64,000 nucleotides of DNA, from NCBI RefSeq assembly GCF_003852235.1, contig NZ_CP027732.1, positions 5,580,001-5,644,000 of the forward strand, given 5' to 3'. The translations under genes were made by a program, and so were the position numbers. Positions 31,113 through 41,781 of this stretch are shown here, in pieces (the first letter of the stretch is position 1; the number at the start of each line of letters is the position of its first letter). This stretch comes from Pseudomonas sp. R4-35-07 (GTDB taxonomy: Bacteria; Pseudomonadota; Gammaproteobacteria; Pseudomonadales; Pseudomonadaceae). The notes beneath the pieces are model-generated. The model made no database searches. It saw only the letters and a program-made list of their open reading frames with translations, and was not told the origin of the DNA.

Positions 31113-31225
31113 GGGCTAGTCCGGTCTATTTTTGTTACATCAGATTAGTGCAGTCCCATGAGATCCCATTGGCAACAGGTTACAAATTAGTAGACATTTA
31201 ACGCCATGAATCAGGAGAAATGCCC

Positions 31226-31891
31226 ATGAGCAAAAAGATTGCAGTGATCCTTTCCGGCTGTGGCGTGTACGACGGTGCAGAAATCCATGAAAGCGTGATC
31301 ACCTTGCTGCGCCTGGACCAGCGCGGCGCTCAGGTGGAGTGCTTTGCGCCAGATATTGCGCAACTGCATGTGATCAACCACCTTACCGGCGAAGAAATGC
31401 CCGAATCGCGCAATGTGTTGGTGGAGTCAGCGCGCATCGCCCGAGGCGCGGTGAAAGATATCCGTGAGGCCAACGTGGCTGACTTCGATGCGCTGATCGT
31501 GCCGGGCGGGTTTGGCGCGGCGAAGAACCTGTCGAATTTCGCAGTGGAAGGCGCCGGCTGCAGCGTCAATCCGCAGGTGCTGGAGCTGGCGGAAGCCTTT
31601 GCCGAAGCGGGCAAGCCGGTGGGGCTGATCTGCATTTCCCCGGCCCTGGCCGCAAAAATCTACGGCCCGGGCGTGATCTGCACCATCGGCAACGATACCG
31701 ACACCGCAGCGGCCTTGGACAAAATGGGCGCTACCCACCAGGAATGCACGGTGGAAGATATCGTCGAGGACAAGGCACGCAAGTTGGTGAGTACACCGGC
31801 GTATATGCTGGGCAAAAATATCAGCGAGGTGGCGTCGGGCATCAACAAGCTCGTGGACCGGGTGCTTGAACTGACCCACGAAGACGACTAA
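31226..31891 (+). CDS. elbB: ElbB, DJ-1/PfpI-superfamily glyoxalase-like protein
   Basis: A 221-residue cytosolic protein linked in E. coli to isoprenoid metabolism and shown to have glyoxalase activity. It opens MSKKIAVILSGCGVYDGAEI and carries VPGGFGAAKNLSNFAVEG and the nucleophile-elbow-like GLICISPALAAKI. The CAGGAG ribosome site at 31212-31217 fits the ATG at 31226 better than the in-frame ATG at 31220. It is divergent from the desaturase-like gene. Confidence 0.92.
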   Translation: MSKKIAVILSGCGVYDGAEIHESVITLLRLDQRGAQVECFAPDIAQLHVINHLTGEEMPESRNVLVESARIARGAVKDIREANVADFDALIVPGGFGAAKNLSNFAVEGAGCSVNPQVLELAEAFAEAGKPVGLICISPALAAKIYGPGVICTIGNDTDTAAALDKMGATHQECTVEDIVEDKARKLVSTPAYMLGKNISEVASGINKLVDRVLELTHEDD

Positions 31892-31902
31892 CGCCCTCTT
31901 TC

Positions 31903-32002
31903 TGTAGGAGCGAGCTTGCTCGCGAAGAACCTGAGAGCGCCGCGTTCATCCAGAGTGCCCGCGTTATCGTTGCTGTTCTTCGCGAGCAAGCTCGCTCCTA
32001 CA
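31903..32002. repeat. REP doublet of a second family (TGTAGGAGCGAGCTTGCTCGCGA)
   Basis: Inverted units built on TAGGAGCGAGCTTGCTCGCG flank about 50 nt. This is a different Pseudomonas REP class from the GTGGGAGG copies in the window. It lies between the convergent elbB and yaiI genes, and its right end overlaps the yaiI stop codon. Confidence 0.9.
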
Positions 32003-32453
32003 CAGGCTTCATCAAACGGGTAAGCAGGCGGTCCAGCGCGTTGGCGAACGCCTGTTTGTCCTTCTCGCTGTGCGGCGGTGGCCCGCCGCCCATCTGGCCT
32101 TGCTCGCGCAAGTCGGTGAACAGGTTACGCACTGCCAGGCGCTCACTCATGTTCGCCGGGCTGAACTCTTTGCCGCGCGGGTCGAGGGCCGTGACACCCT
32201 TCTTGACCAGGCGGTCCGCCAGGGGCACATCGCTGCAGATCACCAACTCGCCCGGCATGGCGTGCTCCACCAGGTAGTCATCGGCCGCGTCAGGGCCGCT
32301 GGGCACCACGATCAGCTTCACACAGGCAAAGCTGGGTTTGATCTGGCTCTGGCCGGCCACCAGCACCACGTCAAACTGGCGCTTGAGGGCGAACTTCACC
32401 ACCTGATCCTTGGCCGCCCGCGGGCAGGCGTCCGCATCGATCCACACCCGCAT
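31998..32453 (-). CDS. YaiI/YqxD family protein (DUF188, PIN-like)
   Basis: A 151-residue conserved protein starting MRVWIDADACPRAAKDQVVK, the family signature with acidic residues suggestive of a PIN-like nuclease fold; activity is not established. The segments GPDAADDYLVEHAMPGELV and CSDVPLADRLVKKG also match. It starts 2 nt after the FTR1 gene stop and is likely cotranscribed with it. The terminal Val codon and TAG stop lie within the adjacent REP doublet. Confidence 0.88.
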   Translation of the reverse strand: MRVWIDADACPRAAKDQVVKFALKRQFDVVLVAGQSQIKPSFACVKLIVVPSGPDAADDYLVEHAMPGELVICSDVPLADRLVKKGVTALDPRGKEFSPANMSERLAVRNLFTDLREQGQMGGGPPPHSEKDKQAFANALDRLLTRLMKPV

Positions 32454-32455
32454 GA

Positions 32456-34348
32456 CTATGCCGCCACCCGCTTCTCGGCCAGGCGACTGCGGCCATACAG
32501 CACCACAATCGCCAGGATCGCCACGGCCTGCGCACTCAACGAATACGCATCGGCGTGGATGCCCAGCCAGTCGAAGTCAAAGAACGCCACCGGTCGCGTG
32601 CCGAAGACGCCCGCTTCCTGCAATGCTTTGACGCCATGCCCGGCGAACACCACCGACAGTGCGCACAGCAGCGCGGCGTTGATGCCGAAGAACAGCGCCA
32701 ACGGCAGCTTCGCCGAACCGCGCAGGATCACCCAGGCCAGGCCCACCAGCAGCACCAATGCGGTGGCGCCACCCGCCAGCACCGCGTTGTGCCCGGCCGG
32801 ACCGGCTTGCAGCCACAGGGTTTCGTAGAACAGGATCACTTCGAACAGCTCGCGGTACACCGAGAAGAAGGCCAGCAGCGCAAAGCCGAAACGCCCACCA
32901 CCGCCCACCAGGCTGCTCTTGATGTAGTCCTGCCAGGCCGCCGCGTGACGCCGGTCGTGCATCCATACGCCCAGCCACAGCACCATCACGCTGGCGAACA
33001 GCGCCGTGCAGCCTTCCAGTAATTCACGCTGGGCGCCGCTGACATCAATCACATACGCCGCCAGCGCCCAGGTAGCCAAGCCGGCCAACAGCGCCAGGCC
33101 CCAGCCGACGTTGACGCTGCGCACCGCCGATTGCTGGCCGGTGTTACGCAGGAAGGCCAGGATCGCGGCCAGCACCAGGATCGCTTCCAGGCCTTCGCGC
33201 AGCAGGATCAACAAACCGGAGATGTAGCTCAACGACCAGCTCAAGCCATCGCCGCCGAGCAAGCCGGCCGACTCGCTGAGCTTGCCCTTGGCCGCGTCCA
33301 GGCGCTGTTGCACCTGTTCGATCGGCAGCCCGTCCTGCAAGGACTGGCGGTAGGCCATCAGCGCCTTCTCGGTGTCTTTGCGCACGTTGGCGTCGACGTT
33401 ATCCAGCGAGCTTTCCACCAGCTCGAAGCCTTCCAGGTAAGCGGCTACCGACAAGTCATAGGCTTGTTCGTGGTCGCCGTTACGGAACGCGGCCAGGCTT
33501 TTGTCCAGGGTGGCAGCGGTGTAGTCGAGCAACTGTGCCGGGCCACGCTTGACCTGCGGCGGCTGTGCGCGTTGAGCGCGGAAGGTCGCTGCCACCGCCG
33601 GGCCGTCAGCGGCCAGTACTTCGTTGGGCGTCTGGCGCGCCAGGTCGGCCAGGTTGAAGGTGTGCTCGCTGTTGACCGCAGCCGGGTCAGCCGTGAAGCC
33701 TGCGATGTAGGTGGCGAGGTCCCAGCGCTGGCGGTCATCCAACTGGTCGGCAAAGGACGGCATGTCGGTGCCTTCGACACCCAGGCCCAGGGTGTTGTAG
33801 ATCGCATAAAGGCTCAGGCGATCCAGGCGCGTGGCATCGCGCAGGTTAGCGGGCGGCGGGGTCATGCCCATGCCGGCCGGGCCATCGCCAGCGCCGGCCG
33901 TGCCGTGGCACACCGAACAATGCTGGGCATACAGCGGCGCACCGCGCGTAGGGTCGGGAGTGATCGCCGGCGCCTGGCTGACTTCATACGCCACCGCCAG
34001 CCTGGCGCCCAACTGACGGGCCTGGTGGGCGACAGTTGCGCCGTCTGCATGGGCGGTGACTGCCGCGAGCAGCTCATCGACGCCCTTGATCAACTCGATG
34101 CGTTCGGGTTTTTCCGGCAGTTGCGCAACCAGACCCTGCAACACGCCCAAGAACTCCACCTGTTCGCGAAATTCCGATTCGTCCACCACCTTGCCCGCCT
34201 CCACAGTGGGCGGATAGTCGGCGCCAATGTAGTCAAGCAGATGCAACGCCTGGGGTGCGCCTTCGGCCGTCGCGGCCAACAGATTGAAGCTGCACGACAT
34301 CAACGCCGGCAGCACCAGCCAGGCGAGAAAACGGAAGGGGGCAGTCAT
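32456..34348 (-). CDS. FTR1 family iron permease with N-terminal cytochrome c domain
   Basis: A 630-residue fusion. After a signal peptide (to about residue 26) comes a periplasmic region with a heme-binding CSVCHG motif near residues 144-149 and a likely Met ligand in GTDMPSF. A helical segment follows, and from about residue 375 a seven-helix FTR1 permease with the iron motif LREGLEAILVL and a second motif YRELFEVILFYE. It should couple heme-linked ferrous iron oxidation to ferric import. It resembles the EfeU/FTR1 proteins, but no separate EfeO or EfeB gene is present. Confidence 0.88.
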   Translation of the reverse strand: MTAPFRFLAWLVLPALMSCSFNLLAATAEGAPQALHLLDYIGADYPPTVEAGKVVDESEFREQVEFLGVLQGLVAQLPEKPERIELIKGVDELLAAVTAHADGATVAHQARQLGARLAVAYEVSQAPAITPDPTRGAPLYAQHCSVCHGTAGAGDGPAGMGMTPPPANLRDATRLDRLSLYAIYNTLGLGVEGTDMPSFADQLDDRQRWDLATYIAGFTADPAAVNSEHTFNLADLARQTPNEVLAADGPAVAATFRAQRAQPPQVKRGPAQLLDYTAATLDKSLAAFRNGDHEQAYDLSVAAYLEGFELVESSLDNVDANVRKDTEKALMAYRQSLQDGLPIEQVQQRLDAAKGKLSESAGLLGGDGLSWSLSYISGLLILLREGLEAILVLAAILAFLRNTGQQSAVRSVNVGWGLALLAGLATWALAAYVIDVSGAQRELLEGCTALFASVMVLWLGVWMHDRRHAAAWQDYIKSSLVGGGGRFGFALLAFFSVYRELFEVILFYETLWLQAGPAGHNAVLAGGATALVLLVGLAWVILRGSAKLPLALFFGINAALLCALSVVFAGHGVKALQEAGVFGTRPVAFFDFDWLGIHADAYSLSAQAVAILAIVVLYGRSRLAEKRVAA

Positions 34349-34438
34349 GAATGAATCTCAAGTGGAAATACGAAGTAACACTATTGTTCAGCTTTAAAAG
34401 ATTTGACTCAAGATGTTATTTGGCATTGCCACAAAACC

Positions 34439-34533
34439 AATGTGGGAGGGGGCTTGCCCCCGATAGCGGTGGTTCAGCTAGCGATGAGCTGACTGATACC
34501 CCGCCATCGGGAGCAAGCCCCCTCCCACATTTT
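34439..34533. repeat. REP doublet (REPIN), copy 3
   Basis: Inverted units AATGTGGGAGGGGGCTTGC and GCAAGCCCCCTCCCACATT flank about 45 nt. It lies between the upstream end of the FTR1 gene and the 3' end of the LysE-family gene. Confidence 0.92.
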
Positions 34534-34549
34534 GATCCGGTTTCGCCAA

Positions 34550-35182
34550 TTACGCCGTGGCGCGATGCAGGCTGGCGAGGAAACCGGCGGCGCCGACGAA
34601 CAACCCGGCGAATGTGCGGTTCACACGCTTCTGCTGCTTAGGCGAGCGCAACAGGCGCAGGACTTTCGAGGCCAACCCCGTATAACCGGCCATCACGATC
34701 ATATCGACGCTGATCATCGTTGCACCAATGATCAGGTACTGGACCGCCAACGGTGCCTGTGGATTCACGAACTGCGGCAATACCGCGAGCATGAACACCA
34801 ACGCCTTCGGGTTGCTGGCGTTGACCAGAAAACCACGGAACATCATGGCCATCGGCTTGCCAATCGGGCGTACTGCGGCGTCATCGGTCATGTCCATGGG
34901 CGAGGCGCGCCATTGCTTGATGGCCAGGTAGACCAGGTACGCCACGCCAAACCATTTGATCGCATAAAACGCGGTGGAGGACGTCGCCAGGATGGCACCC
35001 AAGCCGCCCGCCACCACGGCAATCTGCATCGCCAGGCCCAGCTGCAGGCCAATGGCGTTCCAGTAACCGCGTACGAAACCGTATTGCAGGCCGCTGGACA
35101 TCGAAGCGATGGCGCCCGCGCCGGGGGAAAGGGAGATGATCCAACTGGCCAGGAAAAAGGCCAGCCACGTGTCGAGTGCCAT
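34550..35182 (-). CDS. LysE/RhtB family amino-acid exporter
   Basis: A 210-residue inner-membrane protein with about six membrane segments. The N-terminal SLSPGAGAIASMSSGLQYGF and the family motif NASNPKALVFMLAVLPQF place it among RhtB-type exporters of homoserine, threonine or other amino acids. It stands alone on the minus strand between a REP doublet and the MscS gene. The substrate cannot be deduced. Confidence 0.9.
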   Translation of the reverse strand: MALDTWLAFFLASWIISLSPGAGAIASMSSGLQYGFVRGYWNAIGLQLGLAMQIAVVAGGLGAILATSSTAFYAIKWFGVAYLVYLAIKQWRASPMDMTDDAAVRPIGKPMAMMFRGFLVNASNPKALVFMLAVLPQFVNPQAPLAVQYLIIGATMISVDMIVMAGYTGLASKVLRLLRSPKQQKRVNRTFAGLFVGAAGFLASLHRATA

Positions 35183-35270
35183 TGCACACCTCAGGAAGGA
35201 GTTTGTGGTTGTGCCTTAAGCTAACGCTGGCGGCCAAAGGCTGGCTATCAATTTTTGCAGGCGGTGATTT

Positions 35271-35842
35271 CTAACGGTCGCCAGGAAACACATGGGTACC
35301 GGGCCAACGCCGCACCGAGCGCTGGAAGAACAGGCTGTTGGGCACTTGTACCATCGCGCTGTCCGTACCGGCCTCTGCCACCTCGACCAGCGTGGTATAG
35401 AGCAGATTGATCGCCACGACGCGCCCTTTCACACCGGGTTTGTCGACAGTGTCCACCAATTCGACGATGTCGCCGAGGCGGAACGGCCCCACGGTGAAGA
35501 TCAAGATCGCGCACAGCAGGTTGGACAGCACCGACCACATGGCGAAGAACGCTACCGCCGCCACCGCCACAAAGCCTGACAGCGCCGTCCACAGCACCGT
35601 GGCGGATACGCCCAGGCGGCCCAGCACGAAGATCAGCGCGCTGCCCATGATCAGCCAGCGCAGGCCACCGCGCAGCGGCATCAACAACTGTGGCGGGAAC
35701 GGATAGCGATCACCCAGGCGAGTCAGGCCCTGGGCGACAAAACGCTGGGCAAGGTAACCCGCCAGCAGGATCAGCAGAATTTGCACGCCGATCCACACCG
35801 GCTCGATCCATTGCGCCGGCAAGGGCAGCTGCAACGCTTCCA

Positions 35843-35843
<1 letters not shown>
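35271..35843 (-). CDS. Small mechanosensitive channel family protein (MscS-like)
   Basis: A 190-residue protein with several N-terminal membrane segments and an MscS core: the pore-lining helix region (ALSGFVAVAAVAFFAMWSVL), then NLLCAILIFTVGPFRLGDIV and VVAINLLYTTLVE. It is shorter than E. coli MscS (286 residues) and lacks most of the C-terminal cytoplasmic vestibule. Its ATG shares one base with the stop of the upstream ABC-F gene, so translation of the two is coupled. Confidence 0.85.
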
Positions 35844-37753
<1,910 letters not shown>

Positions 37754-37803
37754 AATGGCGGCGGAGTCTACCAGCTTCGTTGGCCGCTGGCTTGGGTGTG
37801 AAT

Positions 37804-38268
37804 ATGTGCGCTGACCTGTGGAGCTTTGCCCTCTCGACTTACGCCCGGCCCGGCGTGGAGGCTGCTTGCCTGCGGTTGCAGGCGCAAGGCGCGGATGTGT
37901 GCCTGTTGCTGTGTGGTGCGTGGCTGGAGCAACGGGGTGTGGCGCGGTTGCCCGAACGCGTGGTGGCGCTGCAGCAGCTTGCGCGGCCATGGCGCACGCG
38001 TGTCGTCGAACCCTTGCGCGAAGTCCGCGTGCAATGGCGGTCGCTGGCACAGCAGGATGCGCAGTTGGCTGAATTACGGCGTCAGGTCAAAGCATTGGAA
38101 CTGGAGGCCGAGCGAGCATTACTGACACGCCTGGAAGCGCTGGCGAAGACATGGCCGACCAACGAGGGGAAAGGGCAATACGAATGGCTTGAAGACCTGG
38201 CAAGCGAAGCCGCCGACCTTGACCACAACGCGCTGCAGCAGCTGCGCGTTGGGGTCACCCGCACTTAG
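37804..38268 (+). CDS. TIGR02444 family protein (DUF2390)
   Basis: A 154-residue conserved protein of unknown function opening MCADLWSFALSTYARPGVEA, with CLLLCGAWLEQRGV and a helical middle (LAELRRQVKALELEAERALL). The start at 37804 fits the family N-terminus. It is divergent from yheS and its stop overlaps that of the convergent algP by 4 nt. Confidence 0.82.
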   Translation: MCADLWSFALSTYARPGVEAACLRLQAQGADVCLLLCGAWLEQRGVARLPERVVALQQLARPWRTRVVEPLREVRVQWRSLAQQDAQLAELRRQVKALELEAERALLTRLEALAKTWPTNEGKGQYEWLEDLASEAADLDHNALQQLRVGVTRT

Positions 38269-39434
38269 GAAGCGCTGGTTGGGGTGGTGCTTGGCGCTAC
38301 CGGTGCAGAGGTGCTGCTGGCCGATGCGGTCGGAGCGGAGGACGTTGCCGGGGTAGCGGCAGGTGCTGCAGGAGTTGCTGGCTTTGCAGGGGCTGGTTTT
38401 GCCGCAGCTGGCTTGGCAGCAGTGGTTTTAGCAGCTGGCTTCGCGACTGGTTTCGCAGCAACGGTTTTAGCGGCTGGCTTGGCGGCTGGTTTCGCAGCAG
38501 CGGTTTTGGCAACTGACTTGGCAGCTGGTTTCGCAGCAGCGGTTTTGGCAACTGGCTTGGCGGCTGGTTTCGCAGCAGCAGTTTTCGCAGCTGGCTTGGC
38601 GGCTGGTTTCGCAGCAGCAGTTTTAGCCGCTGGCTTGGCGGCTGGTTTCGCTGCAGCGGTTTTCGCAGCTGGCTTGGCGGCTGGTTTGGCAGCAGCAGTT
38701 TTAGCAGCTGGCTTGGCGGCTGGTTTCGCTGCAGCAGTTTTGGCAGCTGGCTTGGCGGCTGGTTTCGCTGCAGCGGTTTTCGCAGCTGGCTTGGCGGCTG
38801 GTTTCGCTGCAGCAGTTTTGGCAGCTGGCTTGGCGGCTGGTTTCGCTGCAGCGGTTTTCGCAGCTGGCTTGGCGGCTGGTTTCGCAGCAGCGGTTTTGGC
38901 AACTGGCTTGGTGGCTGGTTTCGCAGCAGCAGTTTTAGCAGCTGGCTTGGCGGCAATTTTAGCCGGCGCCTTCGCTGCAACAGCTTTGCTGGCTGGCTTT
39001 TTGGCCGCGCTGGCGGTGACGGCTTTTGCCGGCGTACGCGCGCCAAGGGCCTTGGAGACGGCTTCTTTCACACGACCAATGCCCTGGGCCAGTTTCAGGC
39101 TTTCCTGAGCGTCTTTTTTGAGCTGGGAAATGTAGGTGCGGGTTTCGGTTTGACGGTCCTTGAGGGCGTCCAGCAGGTCCTCAAGTTCGTTAACTGCGTC
39201 TTTGGCCTTGGCTTGTGCCTTGGCTTTACCGGCAGTGGCGGCGTCTTGCAATTTGGTGCGGGATTTGTGCAGCTTTTCTTGCGCTTTGCCGCGTTGTTTT
39301 TCCAGTTTGGCGAGCAGTTTTTCTGCATCGGCCAAGGCCTGGGAACAAGCGCTTTCCAGATGTTCGAGCAAGCTGCCCGACAATTGTTGGAGTAAGTGCA
39401 ACGGGGTATTTACAGGCTTCTGTTTGGCCGACAT
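38265..39434 (-). CDS. algP: AlgP, histone H1-like alginate regulatory protein
   Basis: A 389-residue protein. The first ~150 residues are a helical, charged domain (MSAKQKPVNTPLHLLQQLSG, then KLEKQRGKAQEKLHKSRTKL). The rest is a Lys/Pro/Ala tail made of a repeated 13-residue unit (KPAAKPAAKTAAA), ending in an Ala/Pro/Ser stretch. The tail should bind DNA like histone H1. In P. aeruginosa AlgP (AlgR3) affects alginate gene expression and its repeats are prone to rearrangement. It lies near algQ and algR, as in that species. Confidence 0.93.
   Translation of the reverse strand: MSAKQKPVNTPLHLLQQLSGSLLEHLESACSQALADAEKLLAKLEKQRGKAQEKLHKSRTKLQDAATAGKAKAQAKAKDAVNELEDLLDALKDRQTETRTYISQLKKDAQESLKLAQGIGRVKEAVSKALGARTPAKAVTASAAKKPASKAVAAKAPAKIAAKPAAKTAAAKPATKPVAKTAAAKPAAKPAAKTAAAKPAAKPAAKTAAAKPAAKPAAKTAAAKPAAKPAAKTAAAKPAAKPAAKTAAAKPAAKPAAKTAAAKPAAKPAAKTAAAKPAAKPAAKTAAAKPAAKPVAKTAAAKPAAKSVAKTAAAKPAAKPAAKTVAAKPVAKPAAKTTAAKPAAAKPAPAKPATPAAPAATPATSSAPTASASSTSAPVAPSTTPTSAS
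38434..38965 (-). repeat. 39-bp tandem repeat array inside algP
   Basis: About 13 head-to-tail copies of a 39-bp unit (containing GGCTTGGCGGCTGGTTTCGC on the plus strand) encode the 13-residue KPAAKPAAKTAAA unit. Copies differ mainly at synonymous positions and by Ala/Val or Pro/Ser/Thr changes near the edges. Such arrays expand and contract by slippage or recombination in whole in-frame units. Confidence 0.9.
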
Positions 39435-39625
39435 GGTTTACCTCCTGGCTGACGTGGGTGCGGCTCATACTAGCCCTCTGCTCTTACCGCCGCTAGGCCA
39501 TGTTGACAGTATCGTTTGCGTTGCGTTGCAACGTACGAAAATTCTTATCGATATAACAGAAAACCACCCCACTGCTCAGCCACTCGCGCTGGCATAATCC
39601 GTCGCACTTTCGGCGGAGAACACCC

Positions 39626-40303
39626 ATGTTGCGTTACCTTTTCCTAGTGCTTGGCCTGGCGATTTTCAGCGCCGATGCGAGCGAGCAATCGCCGCCAAAA
39701 ACCGCTACTCAAGACCAGCACGACCTCGCCTACAGCCTGGGCGCCAGCCTCGGTGAGCGTCTGCGCCAGGAGGTGCCCGACTTGCAGATCCAAGCCTTGG
39801 TCGACGGCCTCAAACAAGCCTACCAAGGCAAACCATTGGCACTGGATGACACCCGCATCGAACAGATTCTTGCTCAGCATGAGGCACAGAACGCCACCGA
39901 CGCCCAAGTGCCGCAGAGCGAAAAAGCACTCGCTGCCGAACAGCAATTTTTGTCGAAGGAAAAAGCTGCAAAGGGTGTGCGCGAATTGGCGGACGGCATC
40001 CTGCTCACCGAGTTGACGCAGGGTACCGGCAACAAGCCGTTGGCAACTGATGAAGTGCAGGTGAAATACGTGGGTCGACTGCCCGATGGAAGCGTGTTCG
40101 ATCAGAGCGCACTACCCCAATGGTTTCGCCTGGACAGCGTGATCAGTGGCTGGAGCAGTGCATTGCAACAGATGCCGGTGGGCGCGAAATGGCGCCTGGT
40201 CATTCCCTCGGCCCAAGCCTATGGCGCGGACGGCGCAGGCGAATTGATTGCGCCCTACACACCCCTGGTCTTCGAAATCGAGTTACTCGGAATCCGCCAC
40301 TGA
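39626..40303 (+). CDS. FKBP-type peptidyl-prolyl cis-trans isomerase
   Basis: A 225-residue exported foldase. The signal peptide (MLRYLFLVLGLAIFSADA) is followed by an FkpA/Mip-like helical dimerisation domain (LAYSLGASLGERLRQEVPDL) and a C-terminal FKBP domain with VKYVGRLPDGSVFDQS and IPSAQAYGADGAGE. The proline isomerase active-site aromatics are partly present. It is divergent from algP, in the same place as the P. aeruginosa homologue. Confidence 0.9.
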   Translation: MLRYLFLVLGLAIFSADASEQSPPKTATQDQHDLAYSLGASLGERLRQEVPDLQIQALVDGLKQAYQGKPLALDDTRIEQILAQHEAQNATDAQVPQSEKALAAEQQFLSKEKAAKGVRELADGILLTELTQGTGNKPLATDEVQVKYVGRLPDGSVFDQSALPQWFRLDSVISGWSSALQQMPVGAKWRLVIPSAQAYGADGAGELIAPYTPLVFEIELLGIRH

Positions 40304-40310
40304 CGCATAA

Positions 40311-40342
40311 AAAAACGGTGCGTCAAGCGCACCGTTTTTATC
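40311..40342. terminator. Bidirectional terminator between FKBP gene and algQ
   Basis: A 12-bp perfect stem (AAAAACGGTGCG and complement) with a TCAAG loop has A/T runs on both sides, so it can terminate both convergent genes. Confidence 0.9.
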
Positions 40343-40354
40343 TCATTGCCCCAA

Positions 40355-40813
40355 TCAGACCTGAGTAGCAGGCTCTTCTTTGTGGGCGTTGTGCAGTACT
40401 TCGATCAGGCAATCTTCAAGCTCGAAACGCTCATGCAACAGACCGCCCAGCTCTTTGAATTTTTCCGCGACACACTTGCCTTCATCGCACAGATCGTTAA
40501 AAGCCAGCAGCTTTTCGGTAATCACATCAATGCGCGGGTAAATGGTCTCAGCGAACTCAAGACCACGCTTGTCCTCGAAGGCTTCCGCCTCCTTGGTGAG
40601 TTGAGTGTAAATACTCAGGTGACCGGCAGAAACGTAATCGACCAATACAACGCAGAAATCCTGCAACGGCTCACGCTTCTCGGCCAGCGCTCCAGGCTCG
40701 GCGCCCAATTCATCAAAAGCCAGAACCAATTTGCGACGTGCATCCAACCATTTGTCGATCAGTGTGTGCACGCCACCCCAGCGTTCGCGAGCATTCTTAC
40801 AACGTTCCAACAT
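40355..40813 (-). CDS. algQ: AlgQ, Rsd-family anti-sigma70 regulator
   Basis: A 152-residue all-helical protein that binds sigma70 and shifts RNA polymerase use; in P. aeruginosa AlgQ affects alginate and siderophore genes. It begins [20 protein letters not shown] and contains [20 protein letters not shown] and [18 protein letters not shown], all conserved in Rsd/AlgQ. It lies beside algP, preserving the alginate regulator cluster order. Confidence 0.94.
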   Translation of the reverse strand: MLERCKNARERWGGVHTLIDKWLDARRKLVLAFDELGAEPGALAEKREPLQDFCVVLVDYVSAGHLSIYTQLTKEAEAFEDKRGLEFAETIYPRIDVITEKLLAFNDLCDEGKCVAEKFKELGGLLHERFELEDCLIEVLHNAHKEEPATQV

Positions 40814-41031
40814 GATGATCTCTCTTCCCTATAGGGGACGCTGCTGCCCCGTGCCCGCGCAACACTTCAAGGTTAAAGCGGCAGCCGGACAAGGCCACGT
40901 CTGACAAGCGGTTTCGATAACGCGTGCGGGCCAGATTATGCCCGCATCACTATGGCTTCAAGGTACGCAGGAGAGAAAGTTCATACAAGCGTTTAATCCC
41001 GTCCTACGACATGAACCGTATTTTCCTCGCT

Positions 41032-41544
41032 TTACGCTAGATAACGCCGACTGAGCAACAAGCGAGAAAGCGGCGTGGCACCCAGAATCAGCATCGCCAC
41101 GAAAAACAACAGACTCCACTCCGGCAGGCTGAGGTCAAATAGCGTCCAATTGATTTCGACGCAATCGACAGTACCCTTGAAGACTGACCGAGCAGCCTGC
41201 CAAAACGACAGGTTTTCAATCATGTAATCAAGGGTTGGCCAGCACTTCGGCATTTGGTCCGACGCAGTGTTCTGCAGCAGCACCTGGCGCCCGGCGGTGA
41301 CGGCGCCAAACAACGCACACCCCGTGCTCGCCAGCCCATACACATACACGCCGGAGCGACCAGGGTTATGAAGGGCCGCGATCAGGTTGATCAGTACAAA
41401 GGCGGCGAGCAACAACCGTTGCACCTGGCACAAAAAGCATGGCTGCAACAGTGCGCCATATTCCAGATAGAAAGACACGCCCAACGTCAGCGCACCGGCC
41501 ATGAACGCCAGGAAAAACAAGGAGCGTAAGGGGGCCAAAGACAT
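41032..41544 (-). CDS. dsbH: Disulfide bond formation protein B (DsbH type)
   Basis: A 170-residue four-helix inner-membrane protein that reoxidises DsbA and passes electrons to quinones. The first Cys pair is in LQPCFLCQVQR (Cys 36 and 39) and the second periplasmic pair is in MPKCWPTLDYM and GTVDCVEINW. The position between algQ and hemY matches P. aeruginosa dsbH. Confidence 0.92.
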   Translation of the reverse strand: MSLAPLRSLFFLAFMAGALTLGVSFYLEYGALLQPCFLCQVQRLLLAAFVLINLIAALHNPGRSGVYVYGLASTGCALFGAVTAGRQVLLQNTASDQMPKCWPTLDYMIENLSFWQAARSVFKGTVDCVEINWTLFDLSLPEWSLLFFVAMLILGATPLSRLLLSRRYLA

Positions 41545-41733
41545 TGTTTATCCGCACCGCAAGAGATAGGTCGCTACGGTAGAGGAAAGGCCCGACCCCT
41601 TTCAATACGCCTTGGAGCAGACAATTCCGCTAAAACGCGGGGAGATCCCGCCAGCACACTGAGGAAATCGCCCTTCAAGACGTAAGAATTGGTTACGAGC
41701 CCACTTAAGCCGAATGTTTACATAGGGTTAAGG

Positions 41734-41763
41734 GGTTGGCCTCTAGATCCGTCTGAGCCAACC
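41734..41763 (-). terminator. Hairpin after hemY
   Basis: A 7-bp GC-rich stem (GGTTGGC / GCCAACC) with a 16-nt loop lies 19 nt beyond the hemY stop on its strand. There is no clear T run, so it may be a weak terminator or an RNA-end stabiliser. Confidence 0.4.
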
Positions 41764-41781
41764 CGTTGGTCCTTTCCTACT

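Noticed and set aside
38434..38965. Regularly repeated units that might suggest a CRISPR array
   Set aside because: The 39-bp units are contiguous without spacers and are in frame within algP, encoding a Lys/Pro/Ala tail; no cas genes are nearby.
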